DNA from: Clostridiales bacterium
GTDB lineage: Bacteria > Bacillota > Clostridia > Saccharofermentanales > Saccharofermentanaceae
Assembly (NCBI GenBank): GCA_017545245.1
Contig: JAFWPB010000063.1
Location: forward strand, 62,001-126,000
Length of the DNA stretch: 64,000 nucleotides
Reading direction: 5' to 3'
Below are positions 26,508 through 36,307 of the stretch, in pieces. The notes beneath the pieces are model-generated. The model saw nothing but the letters and a program-made list of their open reading frames with translations, was not told where the DNA came from and made no database searches. The number at the start of each line of letters is the position of its first letter. Positions within the stretch are counted from its first letter, which is position 1. A program made the position numbers and the translations under genes.

Positions 26508-27068
26508 TCAAGAAGGTTTTTGAGGCAGCCGGTATTGTTTCAGGGCCTTTCTTCTGGACTTGTAATCCGGACACCTTTCCCCTACCTTGCTCCAGAAAAG
26601 CGGCGAGTGGTTCATCTGATATAAATGTGAGAGTTCATGGATAAACACATATTCCCGAAGCGGCTCGTCCAGCTCGGACAGAAAGTAGTTCAGCGATATG
26701 TTTCCCGAAGACGAGCAGGATCCCCAGCGGCTGCTCATATGCTTGATCGTCACCCTTTTGGGTTTCAAGCCGTCATATTCTGCGAGAAAAGCATTTGCCC
26801 AGGCTTTGAGTTCTTTGATTTTCCTTTTCTGCTCCTCCACGCTTTCGTACTCAAGCTTGGTGGTAGCAAGGATCTTTTTCTGGTGCTTTTCGATCCAGGA
26901 AATATGCTCTTCGATGAAATTCTCGATTTCGCGGATGGAGATCCTTTTGGACGCGAATGCAAGAACACGCCCGTCATTGTCGAGCGTGATCTTGAGTCGT
27001 TTATAGCGTCCATATGTCAGATGATAAGGAACGGCCAGTTTAGATGTGATCCGGTCCTGTTCGGTCAT
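26508..27068 (-). CDS. YgjP/DUF45-type metal-dependent hydrolase
   Basis: 186 residues ending in the zinc motif HELSHLYQMNHSPLFW (HExxH) followed by a conserved CPDYKSRRKALK tail, as in the YgjP/WLM family. The start overlaps the pyrE stop by four bases (ATGA), so it is translated as the last gene of the pyr operon. The biochemical role is not well settled for the family. Confidence 0.85.
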   Translation of the reverse strand: MTEQDRITSKLAVPYHLTYGRYKRLKITLDNDGRVLAFASKRISIREIENFIEEHISWIEKHQKKILATTKLEYESVEEQKRKIKELKAWANAFLAEYDGLKPKRVTIKHMSSRWGSCSSSGNISLNYFLSELDEPLREYVFIHELSHLYQMNHSPLFWSKVGERCPDYKSRRKALKQYRLPQKPS

Positions 27069-27925
27069 ACTTCTGTTCTTCCGGGAACATAGCCGCGGGA
27101 AATTGCCATCTCGGCTCTCTGCTGCGGTTTGCCGCCTAATGCGATCTGTTCGTCGATGAAGGACGGATGCGCAACCAGGAAGGCTTTCATGTAGTCGATT
27201 GGGCTGTCCATGAAATCGGAAACCATATCGCGCTGGGCAGTTGTCAGAATGCCCTTCTCTACAGCTTCATCAAAGAGCGAGAGTTCGATCTTGGCGAAGG
27301 TATACATGTTTACGCCTTCTTTAGCGAGGTTCGCTTCACCACCCTGCAGACGGTCGATTACAGCGATCGTATCGGAGATGGTTGCGCCTACACCGCGGAT
27401 GGATGGGATCCAAGCTTTTGTATAGCTGGAAGCTTCTGTGATCAGGTCAGCGATATGCAGGGACTTCTTTCCGGAAAGATCTCCTTCACCGACTTTGACA
27501 GCCTTTCCCTCCACGGTCTCGGAGAAGTAGGTCTCCCCGTCTTTAAAGATGGAAAGGTGCGGCTTGCCAAGAAGATAAGCCGGCATGAGCGAGAAGAAAA
27601 AGTCACGGCGCTCACCACCCGAGATGATGTCGAAGTCCAGTTCTTTTGCCTTGGAAACGATCAGATCGATTACAAGACGGTAAGATTCGGACGTTTCATA
27701 CTGCTTTTTTACAAACGGCAGGATCGTGGTCAGGAAATCTGCTCTGTCACCCGCTGCGGCTTCTTCGATCAGAGCGAGAAGTTCATTGGCCTTCTCTTCC
27801 GATTCGATCAGAAAATGTGTATTTACGTAGAAAGGTCCAAGTGTTCCGGAAGCATACCAGAATGGCTTCTCCGGGTCACTTACACGTACTGCGTTTGTCG
27901 CAAATAAATAATCAGCAATCGTCAT
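27065..27925 (-). CDS. pyrE: Orotate phosphoribosyltransferase, long clostridial form
   Basis: Converts orotate and PRPP to OMP. It is 286 residues, longer than the usual 210. The region SLHIADLITEASSYTKAWIP (about 157-176) fits the PRPP-binding loop in a divergent form. I call it PyrE mainly from operon position, because pyrB, C, D, K and F are all present and no other pyrE is seen, and from resemblance to the long clostridial OPRTases. Moderate certainty on function. Confidence 0.78.
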   Translation of the reverse strand: MTIADYLFATNAVRVSDPEKPFWYASGTLGPFYVNTHFLIESEEKANELLALIEEAAAGDRADFLTTILPFVKKQYETSESYRLVIDLIVSKAKELDFDIISGGERRDFFFSLMPAYLLGKPHLSIFKDGETYFSETVEGKAVKVGEGDLSGKKSLHIADLITEASSYTKAWIPSIRGVGATISDTIAVIDRLQGGEANLAKEGVNMYTFAKIELSLFDEAVEKGILTTAQRDMVSDFMDSPIDYMKAFLVAHPSFIDEQIALGGKPQQRAEMAISRGYVPGRTEV

Positions 27926-27931
27926 AGTCGT

Positions 27932-28849
27932 TTACCTCCACAATTCCAGCGTTCCGGTAAGAGACGCCAGTTCTTCGATATTGTTTTCTTTTACATACTT
28001 CTCAAGGTCATCAACGATCTCTTCAGGACGTGTCGGATGTACAAGGGAGATCGTTCCAAGTTCTACTGCCGATGCGCCGGCGATCATGAACTCCAGGACA
28101 TCCTCATATGTCGAGATGCCGCCACAGCCAACAACCGGGATCTTAACTGCCGAATAGATGTCATGCACCATGCGGATCGCGACCGGCTTTACACACGGAC
28201 CGGAAAGTCCGCCTGTATTGTTATGCAGGATCGGTCTTCTTGTACGGATGTCGATCGCCATGCCGAGCATCGTGTTGATCGCAACGATCGCGTCAGCACC
28301 ACCGGCTTCTGCACCTTTTGCTGTTTCAGAGATCGATGTGACATTCGGTGTCAGCTTGACCCACAAAGGAAGATCTGTTCTTTTGCGCAGATCGGAAACC
28401 AGAGCCTTGATGGCAACCGGCGAAGACCCGATGACCATACAGCCCTCTTTTACATTCGGGCAGGAAAAGTTCAGCTCGAGTGCATCGATCTTGTCTTTGT
28501 ATGGATCCAGCTTTTCGACCATGGCGATGTAATCTTCGTTCGAATGACCAGCGACGTTAACAACTACACCGGCACCGGATTTGACCATGTAGTCGAGCTC
28601 TGTCTTTAGAAAAGCATCTACGCCCGGGTTTTGAAGACCGACACAATTCAACATGCCGGAAGGCGTTTCTGCAACACGGACACCCTTGTTTCCGTCGCGA
28701 GGCAGCAAGGTCAGTCCTTTTGAAGAAAGAGCACCAAGCTTGCTGAGGTCCATGTACTCGGCAAGTTCACGGCCGAAACCACATGTTCCCGAAGCCAGAA
28801 TGATCGGGTTTTTGAGTTTAACTTTACCAACTTGAACGGAAATACTCAC
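27932..28849 (-). CDS. pyrD: Dihydroorotate dehydrogenase B, catalytic subunit
   Basis: A 305-residue FMN barrel of class 1B. It shows the catalytic-cysteine motif LNFSCPNVKEG, the FMN phosphate site GCGGISTYEDVLEF and GASAVELGT. It works with PyrK, encoded immediately upstream with a four-base overlap, to pass electrons from dihydroorotate to NAD+. Confidence 0.95.
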   Translation of the reverse strand: MSISVQVGKVKLKNPIILASGTCGFGRELAEYMDLSKLGALSSKGLTLLPRDGNKGVRVAETPSGMLNCVGLQNPGVDAFLKTELDYMVKSGAGVVVNVAGHSNEDYIAMVEKLDPYKDKIDALELNFSCPNVKEGCMVIGSSPVAIKALVSDLRKRTDLPLWVKLTPNVTSISETAKGAEAGGADAIVAINTMLGMAIDIRTRRPILHNNTGGLSGPCVKPVAIRMVHDIYSAVKIPVVGCGGISTYEDVLEFMIAGASAVELGTISLVHPTRPEEIVDDLEKYVKENNIEELASLTGTLELWR

Positions 28850-29628
28850 CAGATCACCTCCTCTGCGCGGAAAACCGGTCCATCTTTGCAGCAGCGTTTA
28901 TGGACAAATTCTTTTCCTTCTTCTTCCGCCTTGATCTTGCATACGCAGACCAGGCAGGCGCCGATTCCGCAAGCCATACGCTGTTCCAGCGAAACGAAGC
29001 AGGAGAGTCCTTTTGCCTTCGCCCACTCGGATACTTTCTTCATCATGATCCCAGGACCGACAACCATAACTGTCGCTCCTTCGATCAGGCTGCTGTCGAG
29101 ATCTTCCAGACAATTCATGACATTTCCCTTGATGCCAAGATCACCGGCATCCGTCGTGACATAAAAGTCAGACGTTTCTTTCGAAAACTCGTCGTAAAGG
29201 AACGCGTCGCATTTGCAGCGGTATCCATTTGCGATCACAGTCGGAATGCCGTGTTTCTGGGCGTAGTCAGCGGCGAAGTAGATCGGGAAAATACCCGTGC
29301 CTCCTCCGACAAGGAGAAGCTTCTTCACATCGGTGAAATCAAATCCGTTTCCCAAAGGACCAAGACAGGTAAACTCGTCTCCTTCTTTGGAAGCAAGGAT
29401 CTCTTCTGTGCCTTTTCCGACTTTTCTTACGCCGATACAGAAAGTGCCGGCGTCTTTGTCTGTGCACATGATTCCGAAAGGTCTCTTTAAGAAATGCGGA
29501 CAGGAAAGATTGACGAACTGTCCCGGCTTTCCTTCACCAGCGATCTCGGGGCATAAAAATGTCAGGATCGAACAGGTTTCGCCGAGACTTCGTATATTAA
29601 TGAGTTTTGCTTTATATTCAGACTTCAT
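28846..29628 (-). CDS. pyrK: Dihydroorotate dehydrogenase B, electron-transfer subunit
   Basis: 260 residues. A ferredoxin-reductase fold with GKPGQFVNLSCP (FAD), VGGGTGIFPIYFAAD (NAD) and a C-terminal [2Fe-2S] site in CGIGACLVCVCKI with the last cysteine near HKRCCKDGPVF. Pairs with PyrD. Confidence 0.95.
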   Translation of the reverse strand: MKSEYKAKLINIRSLGETCSILTFLCPEIAGEGKPGQFVNLSCPHFLKRPFGIMCTDKDAGTFCIGVRKVGKGTEEILASKEGDEFTCLGPLGNGFDFTDVKKLLLVGGGTGIFPIYFAADYAQKHGIPTVIANGYRCKCDAFLYDEFSKETSDFYVTTDAGDLGIKGNVMNCLEDLDSSLIEGATVMVVGPGIMMKKVSEWAKAKGLSCFVSLEQRMACGIGACLVCVCKIKAEEEGKEFVHKRCCKDGPVFRAEEVIW

Positions 29629-29640
29629 ATCGTCTCCTGT

Positions 29641-30645
29641 TTATGCTTGTAATGCGGAATTCAGATCGTCTCTCATGCGGAGCGCTTCTTCACGTGTAGC
29701 CTTCTGGAATCCGAGCAATGGTGCGCCGGATGGCCCATGCATTTCTGTCAGCTCCATCGGATCAATGTCTGTTCTCTTCTTCCATGCACACATCAGTGAG
29801 CGGGAAGCATTTACGATGCCGCCTTTTCCGTTTACAAAAGAGGCGACGGCGTCTTTTCCGGAACCGCCCTGTGCTCCGTATCCCGGGATCAGGATAAGAG
29901 CGTGTGGCATGATCTCACGTGCTTTCACTGCCTGCTCCGGCCATGTCGCGCCAACGACTGCGCCGACAGAGCTGAAGCCGGATTCACCGATCAGTTCCTG
30001 GCCCCATTTTTCAACATTCTCCGCCATGGCTTCATAAACCATGCGGCCATCTTCCAGCTTCAGATCCTGAAGATCTCCGGCTGACGGATTGGAGGTACGG
30101 ACGAGGACGAAGAGTCCTTTTCCCTTCTCTTTCGCCACATCCATGAAAGGCTTGATTCCGTCAATGCCCAGATATCCGTTTACCGTGATGCAATCGCAGT
30201 CAAACATGCAGGCACTGGTCTCGTCGATGATCTTTGTTTCACCGATGATGGCGTTGGCATAAGCTGTTGCCGTCGTGCCGATATCGTTTCTTTTGGCATC
30301 TGCAATGACCAGCATACCCTTGTCCTGAGCATACTGGATGGTCTTTCTAAGAGCCATGATTCCGTGCATGCCGTACATCTCATAATAGGCAAACTGAGGC
30401 TTGATCGCCGGAATGATGTCATACACAGCGTCGATCAGAAGACGATTGTAATCAAAAAGCGCCATGCCTGTTGTCATCTGCATATTTACAGGTTGTCCTG
30501 TTGCTTCTTTCTGCTTCTTTGCTTCATCAAGCCATTCCTGAAGCATGGCTTCCGGCAGATAATCCAGTTTCGGGTCCAGACCCATAACAGTCGGGTTATT
30601 GCACTTTTCGATATTTGCAAGCAGTTTGTCAGCGAAGTTCGTCAT
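29641..30645 (-). CDS. pyrF: Orotidine 5'-phosphate decarboxylase, type 2
   Basis: Makes UMP from OMP. 334 residues, the long type-2 form. The catalytic Asp-Lys array is IADAKRNDIGTTA (about 109-121), with MGLDPKLDYLPE at the N-terminus and LIPGYGAQGGSGKD for phosphate binding. Its start overlaps pyrC by 17 bases. Confidence 0.93.
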   Translation of the reverse strand: MTNFADKLLANIEKCNNPTVMGLDPKLDYLPEAMLQEWLDEAKKQKEATGQPVNMQMTTGMALFDYNRLLIDAVYDIIPAIKPQFAYYEMYGMHGIMALRKTIQYAQDKGMLVIADAKRNDIGTTATAYANAIIGETKIIDETSACMFDCDCITVNGYLGIDGIKPFMDVAKEKGKGLFVLVRTSNPSAGDLQDLKLEDGRMVYEAMAENVEKWGQELIGESGFSSVGAVVGATWPEQAVKAREIMPHALILIPGYGAQGGSGKDAVASFVNGKGGIVNASRSLMCAWKKRTDIDPMELTEMHGPSGAPLLGFQKATREEALRMRDDLNSALQA

Positions 30646-31888
30646 ATGTGATCTTTCCTCCTGTGATCGTAACTTTTACTCTTCCAGTCAGTGTTTCACC
30701 AATGTACGGTGAATTCGTGGATTTACTGAGTATCTCTTCTTTCGTGTAGACATATTCGGAAGAAAGGTCTGCCAGCGTGACATCTGCAGGCATGCCCTTG
30801 TCCAGTGTTCCACGTCCAAGATGCAGTATCTTCGATGGATTAATGGTCATCTTGTCGACCATCTCATCAAGACTCAGGTATCCAGGTTTGACCAGATAAG
30901 TATACCCTACACCGAAGGCAGTTTCAAAACCGATGATACCGTTATTGGCCAGAGAGAATTCAATATCCTTCTCGTCAACATGGTGCGGTGCATGGTCAGT
31001 AACGATACAGTCGATCGTTCCGTCTTTCAGACCTTCGATTACCGCCTTACGGTCTTCTTCCGTTCTAAGCGGTGGGTTCATCTTGAAGTTCGAGTTATAG
31101 GATTCACATGCATCCTCAGTCAGCGAGAAGTAATGCGGGCAAGTTTCACAAGTCACGCGTACACCGCGCTTTTTTGCCAGGCGGATGATGTCGATGCCTC
31201 TTTTGGTGCTGACGTGGCAGATGTGGATCGGCATTTCAAGATATTCTGCAGTCAGGATATCTCTTGCGATCATGATCTCTTCTGCGATCGCAGGGATTCC
31301 GCGAAGTCCCAGAGAAGTGGCGACGTCACCATCGTTCATCGCACCTTCTGCGATGGAAAGATCTTCACAGTGGTTTAATACCGGCAGATCAAAGTCAGAG
31401 GCATATTCCATGACTTTTTTCAGAAGGTTGGCGGTGGCAATCGGTCTTCCGTCATCGGAAACCGCTACGATTCCGGCTTCCTTCATGAGGCCCATTTCAG
31501 CGATCTCTTTTCCCTCGAGGCCTTTGCTGGCTGCACCGATTGGGAAAACATTTGCGGATCCGACCTGCTCGGCTTTTCTTAAGATGCCTTCTACTACTGC
31601 GGCATTATCGCAGACCGGCTTGGTGTTCGGCATGCAGCAGACGCTGGAAAAACCGCCCTTGGCAGCACTCCTCGTACCGGTTTTAATATCCTCACGATAT
31701 TCAAATCCTGGTTCGCGAAGATGACAGTGCATATCGACAAGACCCGGCATTACAGTAAGTCCATCTGCCTCGATCACTTCATCGGCCTTGTCAGAAAGAG
31801 AGTCTACAAAGACACCGTTTTCAATAAAAATGTTGATCTTCTCACCTGTTTTATAATGCGTTGCATTTACGATCTCTATTCTTTTCAT
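30629..31888 (-). CDS. pyrC: Dihydroorotase
   Basis: 419 residues, class I type. Zinc motifs: VDMHCHLREPGFEYRED (about 52-68), LNHCEDLS, HICHVSTKRG and VTDHAPHH. Cyclises carbamoyl aspartate. Start overlaps the pyrB stop by four bases. Confidence 0.95.
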   Translation of the reverse strand: MKRIEIVNATHYKTGEKINIFIENGVFVDSLSDKADEVIEADGLTVMPGLVDMHCHLREPGFEYREDIKTGTRSAAKGGFSSVCCMPNTKPVCDNAAVVEGILRKAEQVGSANVFPIGAASKGLEGKEIAEMGLMKEAGIVAVSDDGRPIATANLLKKVMEYASDFDLPVLNHCEDLSIAEGAMNDGDVATSLGLRGIPAIAEEIMIARDILTAEYLEMPIHICHVSTKRGIDIIRLAKKRGVRVTCETCPHYFSLTEDACESYNSNFKMNPPLRTEEDRKAVIEGLKDGTIDCIVTDHAPHHVDEKDIEFSLANNGIIGFETAFGVGYTYLVKPGYLSLDEMVDKMTINPSKILHLGRGTLDKGMPADVTLADLSSEYVYTKEEILSKSTNSPYIGETLTGRVKVTITGGKITYDELR

Positions 31889-32814
31889 TCTTGATTTCTC
31901 CTTGCCATCAGTAAGTAAAGTACAGCCATGCGGACCGCTACACCATTTGTGACCTGCTCATTGATCACGGATTGCGGGCAGTCATATACGCTTGTAGGTA
32001 ATTCAACACCGTGGTTGCAAGGACCCGGATGGAGCAGATATGCATCCGGCTTTGCCAGTTTCAGCACATCTTCGGAGATGGAGTAGAATCTTGCATATTC
32101 AGCTACCGACGGGAACAGGGATTTCTGCTGTCTTTCCAGCTGGACGCGAAGGCCCATGACTGCATCGGCATCCTTTACTGCCTCGGATACATTGCGGCAG
32201 ACTGTGCATCCCATCTTTTCCAGTCCGATCGGGACCATGGTCCGAGGACCGGCGACGGATACGGTCGAGCCGAGTTTAGTCAAACCGATCACGTTGCTTC
32301 GTACGACACGGCTGTGATAGAGGTCACCGCAGATGGCCACTTTCAGCCCATCCAGATGGCCATACTTCTCATACAGCGTGAACATGTCAAGAAGTGCCTG
32401 CGTTGGATGTTCGTTCATGCCGTCTCCTGCATTTACGATCGAAGCCTTTACTCTTGGTGCAAGATAATGCGGTGCGCCGGATTGGCTGTGACGCATGATA
32501 ATGATGTCTGTGGCCATCATGTCGATCGTTCTAGCCGTATCGAGAAGCGACTCACCTTTATTTACCGAACTGCCTGATGTCGTGATGTTAGCACTGGCCG
32601 ATCCCATGTATTTGGAAGCCAGTTCAAATGACAGTCTTGTTCTTGTGCTGTTTTCGTAAAACAGCGTTACTACTGATTTACCCTGAAGATGTGATGTTTT
32701 CTTATTTCCTGAAGTCAACACCAACTTCATCATCTTGGCTGTATCGAGGATCTCCATGATCTCCTCGGCAGTCAATTGTTTTAACCCTAACAGATCCTTA
32801 CTTCTTAGTCCCAT
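31885..32814 (-). CDS. pyrB: Aspartate carbamoyltransferase catalytic subunit
   Basis: About 309 residues. Carbamoyl-phosphate site YENSTRTRLSFE, DMGNEHPTQALLD-type region (DGMNEHPTQALLD), and a C-terminal HPGPCNHGVEL. No pyrI regulatory subunit follows, as is usual in Firmicutes. The ATG at 32814 overlaps the pyrR stop (TAATG) and has AGAGGTGA before it; an upstream in-frame ATG is less likely. Confidence 0.95.
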   Translation of the reverse strand: MGLRSKDLLGLKQLTAEEIMEILDTAKMMKLVLTSGNKKTSHLQGKSVVTLFYENSTRTRLSFELASKYMGSASANITTSGSSVNKGESLLDTARTIDMMATDIIIMRHSQSGAPHYLAPRVKASIVNAGDGMNEHPTQALLDMFTLYEKYGHLDGLKVAICGDLYHSRVVRSNVIGLTKLGSTVSVAGPRTMVPIGLEKMGCTVCRNVSEAVKDADAVMGLRVQLERQQKSLFPSVAEYARFYSISEDVLKLAKPDAYLLHPGPCNHGVELPTSVYDCPQSVINEQVTNGVAVRMAVLYLLMARRNQE

Positions 32815-33365
32815 TATTTCACCTCTTCGCAAAGCACTACACGATCTTGTCCGTCGATTTCAGTAAACTGGACGGAAACCATCTCCGTATTGGAAGTAGG
32901 TACATTCTTTCCTACATAATCCGAACGGATCGGTAATTGCCTGTGTCCTCTGTCAACCAGAGTCGCAAGCTGGATGCAGGCCGGACGGCCCATATCAAAA
33001 ATCGCCTCGATCGCTGCTCGTACCGTTCTTCCGGTAAATAAGACGTCATCGATCAAGACGATTTTCTTATCATTGATGTTAAAATGGATCGCTGTTCCAT
33101 TGACGACAGGATGGGCGGCCAGTGTGGAGAGATCATCACGATAAAAGGTAATATCCAAAATTCCTACATTCGGCCTTGTTCCTTCTACTTCTTCCAAAAC
33201 TTTGGCAATGCGTTCCGCCATTGGGACACCTCGACGCTGGATACCGATCAAAACAACGTTTTCGAGTCCCTTGTTTTTCTCGATGATTTCATGCGAGATA
33301 CGGATCAAGGCTCGGTTGATCGCCTGTGCGTCCATCAATAAGGTCTTCTCATGAAAATCTTTCAA
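32814..33365 (-). CDS. pyrR: Bifunctional pyr operon regulator / uracil phosphoribosyltransferase
   Basis: 183 residues with a type-I PRPP-binding loop [19 protein letters not shown] (about 99-117) and the [11 protein letters not shown] segment typical of PyrR. UMP-bound PyrR binds the nascent leader and promotes termination. The best start is TTG at 33365 with AAGGAG eight bases upstream; an internal ATG ten codons later lacks a good site. The RNA target lies just upstream. Confidence 0.94.
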   Translation of the reverse strand: MKDFHEKTLLMDAQAINRALIRISHEIIEKNKGLENVVLIGIQRRGVPMAERIAKVLEEVEGTRPNVGILDITFYRDDLSTLAAHPVVNGTAIHFNINDKKIVLIDDVLFTGRTVRAAIEAIFDMGRPACIQLATLVDRGHRQLPIRSDYVGKNVPTSNTEMVSVQFTEIDGQDRVVLCEEVK

Positions 33366-33393
33366 CTACACCACTCCTTCCTGTTTTACACAA

Positions 33394-33530
33394 CAAAAAA
33401 CCGACTCTGCGGCTGTTCTTTCGCACCCTTCAAAGTCGGTCTAATATCTAATTGATCCGCGCTTTCTGCTGAATCGGACTGATCATCGAAACACAACCTT
33501 TCTACTCTCTCTGGAGCAGATTAAAGGATA
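33394..33530 (-). promoter_or_regulatory. PyrR-dependent attenuator
   Basis: Reading the reverse strand, 33530-33495 contains the PyrR-binding loop TCCAGAGAGAG with flanking pairing segments. After about 55 bases a terminator follows: the CCGACT/AGTCGG stem, then TTTTTT at 33400-33395. It precedes pyrR by about 30 bases, as expected for UMP-controlled attenuation. Confidence 0.88.
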
Positions 33531-33540
33531 CGTTGTTAAG

Positions 33541-33569
33541 ATGATAATCCAATATCAGGTAAAACGCAA
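33541..33569 (-). promoter_or_regulatory. Promoter of the pyr operon
   Basis: Reverse strand TTGCGT (33569-33564), 17 bases, TATCAT (33546-33541). The start site would be near 33534, just before the PyrR-binding loop. It lies within 8 bases of the TPR gene stop codon. Confidence 0.55.
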
Positions 33570-33576
33570 TATGAAA

Positions 33577-34338
33577 TTACCAAACTGGTTCTTCATCATA
33601 ATACCAGTTCCAGTCATTGTTCTGCGCTTCATTCTTGCGTCTCTCATTCTGGCGGTTCTGGTTGGCCTGCTGCATCATGCTTTCCATCTGGCTCTGGATC
33701 TGGGATTGTCTTTGCTGATCCTGATCCATGTTATTGCTCTCGTCGCTTCCCTGCTGATCACTGCTTTGCTGGTTCGACTCGGACTCATCGGAAGATTCAG
33801 ACTGATCCGAAGGATCGTTCTGCTGCTGTTGCTGCTGCTTTTGCTGTTCTTCTTCCGCCTGCTGCAACAATTCCTTGATCTCGTCATACAATCTCTGCGC
33901 ACGATTATCATGACCGTTTCCGTCATCCGTAGCACATCCATCTTCAGAAAGGATATGCAGGCAATCCTGCAGAAGTGCGATCGTATTCTCAATATTTTTC
34001 TCGGAGAAACAATCTTTGTCCAGAAGGCCGAGTTTTGCGAGAGCAAGGTTTATACGTATCGGACATTCCTTTCCTTCCGGCGGATCTTTTTCCAAAGCCT
34101 GTTCATAGTATTGGATGGCATCATCGTAGTTATGAAGCTGGTAGGAAACGTTACCGTTGTTGTAGTAAACGATGTACTGCTCAGTTAAGTTCATCATCTC
34201 CAAAAGACTGAAGTTTTCTGAGTAATCCTCCTCATCATATCTGGTAATGACCCACTCGTTATACATATAAGTGAATACAAATTTCAGCAATATGAGGCCA
34301 GCTATGGTAAAAGCAGCAATAATAATCTTCTTCTTCAT
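33577..34338 (-). CDS. Membrane-anchored TPR protein with Gln/Ser-rich tail (BatC-like)
   Basis: 253 residues: an N-terminal membrane helix (about 4-24), a TPR-like segment GNVSYQLHNYDDAIQYYEQAL (about 62-82), then a long coil and a low-complexity tail very rich in Gln, Ser, Asp and Asn (about 158-253). It is the last gene of the MoxR-DUF58-VWA operon, the position taken by BatC/BatE-type TPR proteins elsewhere. The Gln tract makes frame slippage in this gene plausible. Confidence 0.75.
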   Translation of the reverse strand: MKKKIIIAAFTIAGLILLKFVFTYMYNEWVITRYDEEDYSENFSLLEMMNLTEQYIVYYNNGNVSYQLHNYDDAIQYYEQALEKDPPEGKECPIRINLALAKLGLLDKDCFSEKNIENTIALLQDCLHILSEDGCATDDGNGHDNRAQRLYDEIKELLQQAEEEQQKQQQQQQNDPSDQSESSDESESNQQSSDQQGSDESNNMDQDQQRQSQIQSQMESMMQQANQNRQNERRKNEAQNNDWNWYYDEEPVW

Positions 34339-35300
34339 CCTCTAAGCCTCCTTTTGTAATAGATCAGATCATAGATCAACAGTCCGACCATAGGAATGGC
34401 GAACCAGTAATAGGTCTCGGAATAACCTTCATCACCCAGATGCTCGGAAGTTGCCATTTCATTGAGATAATTGGTAAGGTCAATGATCATGTCGCGTACG
34501 GCATCCTGGTTTTCAGCAAGATAATAATTCAATTCAAGATCTTTGGCAATCTGCTTCAGATTGCTTTCATCGATATAGGAGATCGCATCGACCAGTCTTC
34601 CGCTCTTGTCTCGTGTCTGCATGTAGAAAGGATCGCCGTAGTCACCTTCGTAACTATGTACCTTCATTCGGCCGCCTTCTGTCGTGCCATAGCCGAGTAC
34701 GGCACCGCCATCGATGTAATCAGCCGCGGATGCATATGAATCCAGTTTTTCGTTTTTGGTCGTGATTTCTCCATCACTGAAGAAGAACAATACCTGCGTT
34801 CTGTCTGGATTGTTCTCACGGTTTTTCTCCAGTACTTCTTTTACCGTCTCATAAGGAAGATTGAGGGATGTACCTGTTGCATAGTACTGCGTCTGTCCTT
34901 CCAGAGAATTGATCGCTGTCTGGATGGCGGTAATGTCACTTGTATACGGTGCAAGACGATTGGCGTAGTTACCGAATTCGATTACGGAGAACCTCGCGCC
35001 GGTCAGCTTGTCCATGATATATTCGCAGTCGCTCTTCACGGCATCGATCCGTCGACCGTCTCCGTTATAGTCTTCAGCAAGCATACTCATGGAATTGTCG
35101 ATTACAAAGAGAACATCGATATCTAACTGGCGCTTCTCCACATCGTTCGAATAGACCATGATACGAAGATTCATGGCAAACAGCAGAACGACGATCAGGA
35201 TCTGACGGATATAATTCCAGATGCCCTTTCGCTTCAGGCATATCATACCGATGCACAGTATACTCATTATCCATATTGGTATTATCGGATGTATCTTCAT
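34335..35300 (-). CDS. VWA-domain membrane protein (BatB-like)
   Basis: 321 residues: helices near 5-22 and 30-47, then a von Willebrand A domain with the metal site DNSMS near 68-72, a threonine/serine region, and a final helix near 295-312. Coordinates Mg2+ through the MIDAS motif and probably binds a partner protein. Four-base overlap with the preceding VWA gene. Confidence 0.85.
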   Translation of the reverse strand: MKIHPIIPIWIMSILCIGMICLKRKGIWNYIRQILIVVLLFAMNLRIMVYSNDVEKRQLDIDVLFVIDNSMSMLAEDYNGDGRRIDAVKSDCEYIMDKLTGARFSVIEFGNYANRLAPYTSDITAIQTAINSLEGQTQYYATGTSLNLPYETVKEVLEKNRENNPDRTQVLFFFSDGEITTKNEKLDSYASAADYIDGGAVLGYGTTEGGRMKVHSYEGDYGDPFYMQTRDKSGRLVDAISYIDESNLKQIAKDLELNYYLAENQDAVRDMIIDLTNYLNEMATSEHLGDEGYSETYYWFAIPMVGLLIYDLIYYKRRLRG

Positions 35301-36307
35301 GCTTTAATCCTTTTACTGATCACAAAATATAAGCAAAGAGCCATTGTAGTGATAAAAACCAGTTTTTCCGGATATTCCACTACATATACCTCGGTTTTCT
35401 CTAAGATGGAAGTATCGGTCTTATCGATTGCGCGAACCAGATCCTTCGTCATTGTTGTAGACTTCAGTGTGAAAAGGTCTCCCCCCGTAAGTCTCATACA
35501 ACGGGTGAATTCGTCGATATCTTCAACTTCAGCCGGAGCAGCACCGAAAACGATGATTCCGAGCTTCTTGCAGAGTTCTGCCGCTTCATCCAGCTGAACG
35601 AACGGTGTGCCGTATAACTGGTTATCAGTTGCAAAGACGATGACACGGGTTCTCGAAGGGTCTTCCATAACATCCGGGAACTGGAAGATCGTGGAAGCAA
35701 GACCATCACCGATCAATGAGGAACCATTCTGATCATAAGTCTGGGTACCGTCAATGATGTACATGTACTTTGAAAAATACCCCTCGTTGAGGAAATACGT
35801 CAGGTCATCGCCGGCACCGATTCGGCAGGCTTCTTCGATGTTGTCCAGTACTTCCATGACATAGTCATAATCCGAAGTAAGCGGAACCAGGGTTACTGTC
35901 TGGCAGTTAAAGATCGTAATGCCGAAACGTTCGCCCTGAAGGCCCTGTACGAGTTCTTTCATCTTCTTACACAATTCCAGGTCCAGTTTGTACATGGATC
36001 CGGATGTGTCCAGGCACAGGAAAATATCGCGGTTATGGATCTCTGTTGTCTCTTTATTTGTCTTGGACGGACGTGAGATCAAAATCAGAAGTGTCGAAAG
36101 CGCTGCGATCAGGCAAACGATCATGGCCACTCTGTAGAATCGGAAAGCCATCAGCTTTCTCTTGAAGTACGGAGTTGCTTCGAGATAGTCTGTGTTCGCT
36201 ACTTTCTTACCGCTCTTATATTTCTTGGAATAACCATATCCTATCAAAGCAAGTACAACGATGACAGGAATACCAATATACAGAACATAAGGATTCTTTA
36301 GTTCCAT
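35297..36307 (-). CDS. VWA-domain membrane protein (BatA-like)
   Basis: 336 residues: N-terminal helix (about 8-25), second helix (about 57-77), VWA domain with MIDAS motif DTSGS (about 98-102), and a last helix near 312-330. Overlaps the upstream gene by ten bases. BatA/BatB pairs work with MoxR ATPases in other phyla, with roles proposed in envelope or metal-enzyme maturation. Confidence 0.86.
   Translation of the reverse strand: MELKNPYVLYIGIPVIVVLALIGYGYSKKYKSGKKVANTDYLEATPYFKRKLMAFRFYRVAMIVCLIAALSTLLILISRPSKTNKETTEIHNRDIFLCLDTSGSMYKLDLELCKKMKELVQGLQGERFGITIFNCQTVTLVPLTSDYDYVMEVLDNIEEACRIGAGDDLTYFLNEGYFSKYMYIIDGTQTYDQNGSSLIGDGLASTIFQFPDVMEDPSRTRVIVFATDNQLYGTPFVQLDEAAELCKKLGIIVFGAAPAEVEDIDEFTRCMRLTGGDLFTLKSTTMTKDLVRAIDKTDTSILEKTEVYVVEYPEKLVFITTMALCLYFVISKRIKA

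Noticed and set aside
33700-33860. CRISPR-like or satellite repeat in the Gln-rich region
   Set aside because: It is in-frame low-complexity coding sequence of the TPR protein with no regular spacer-repeat structure.
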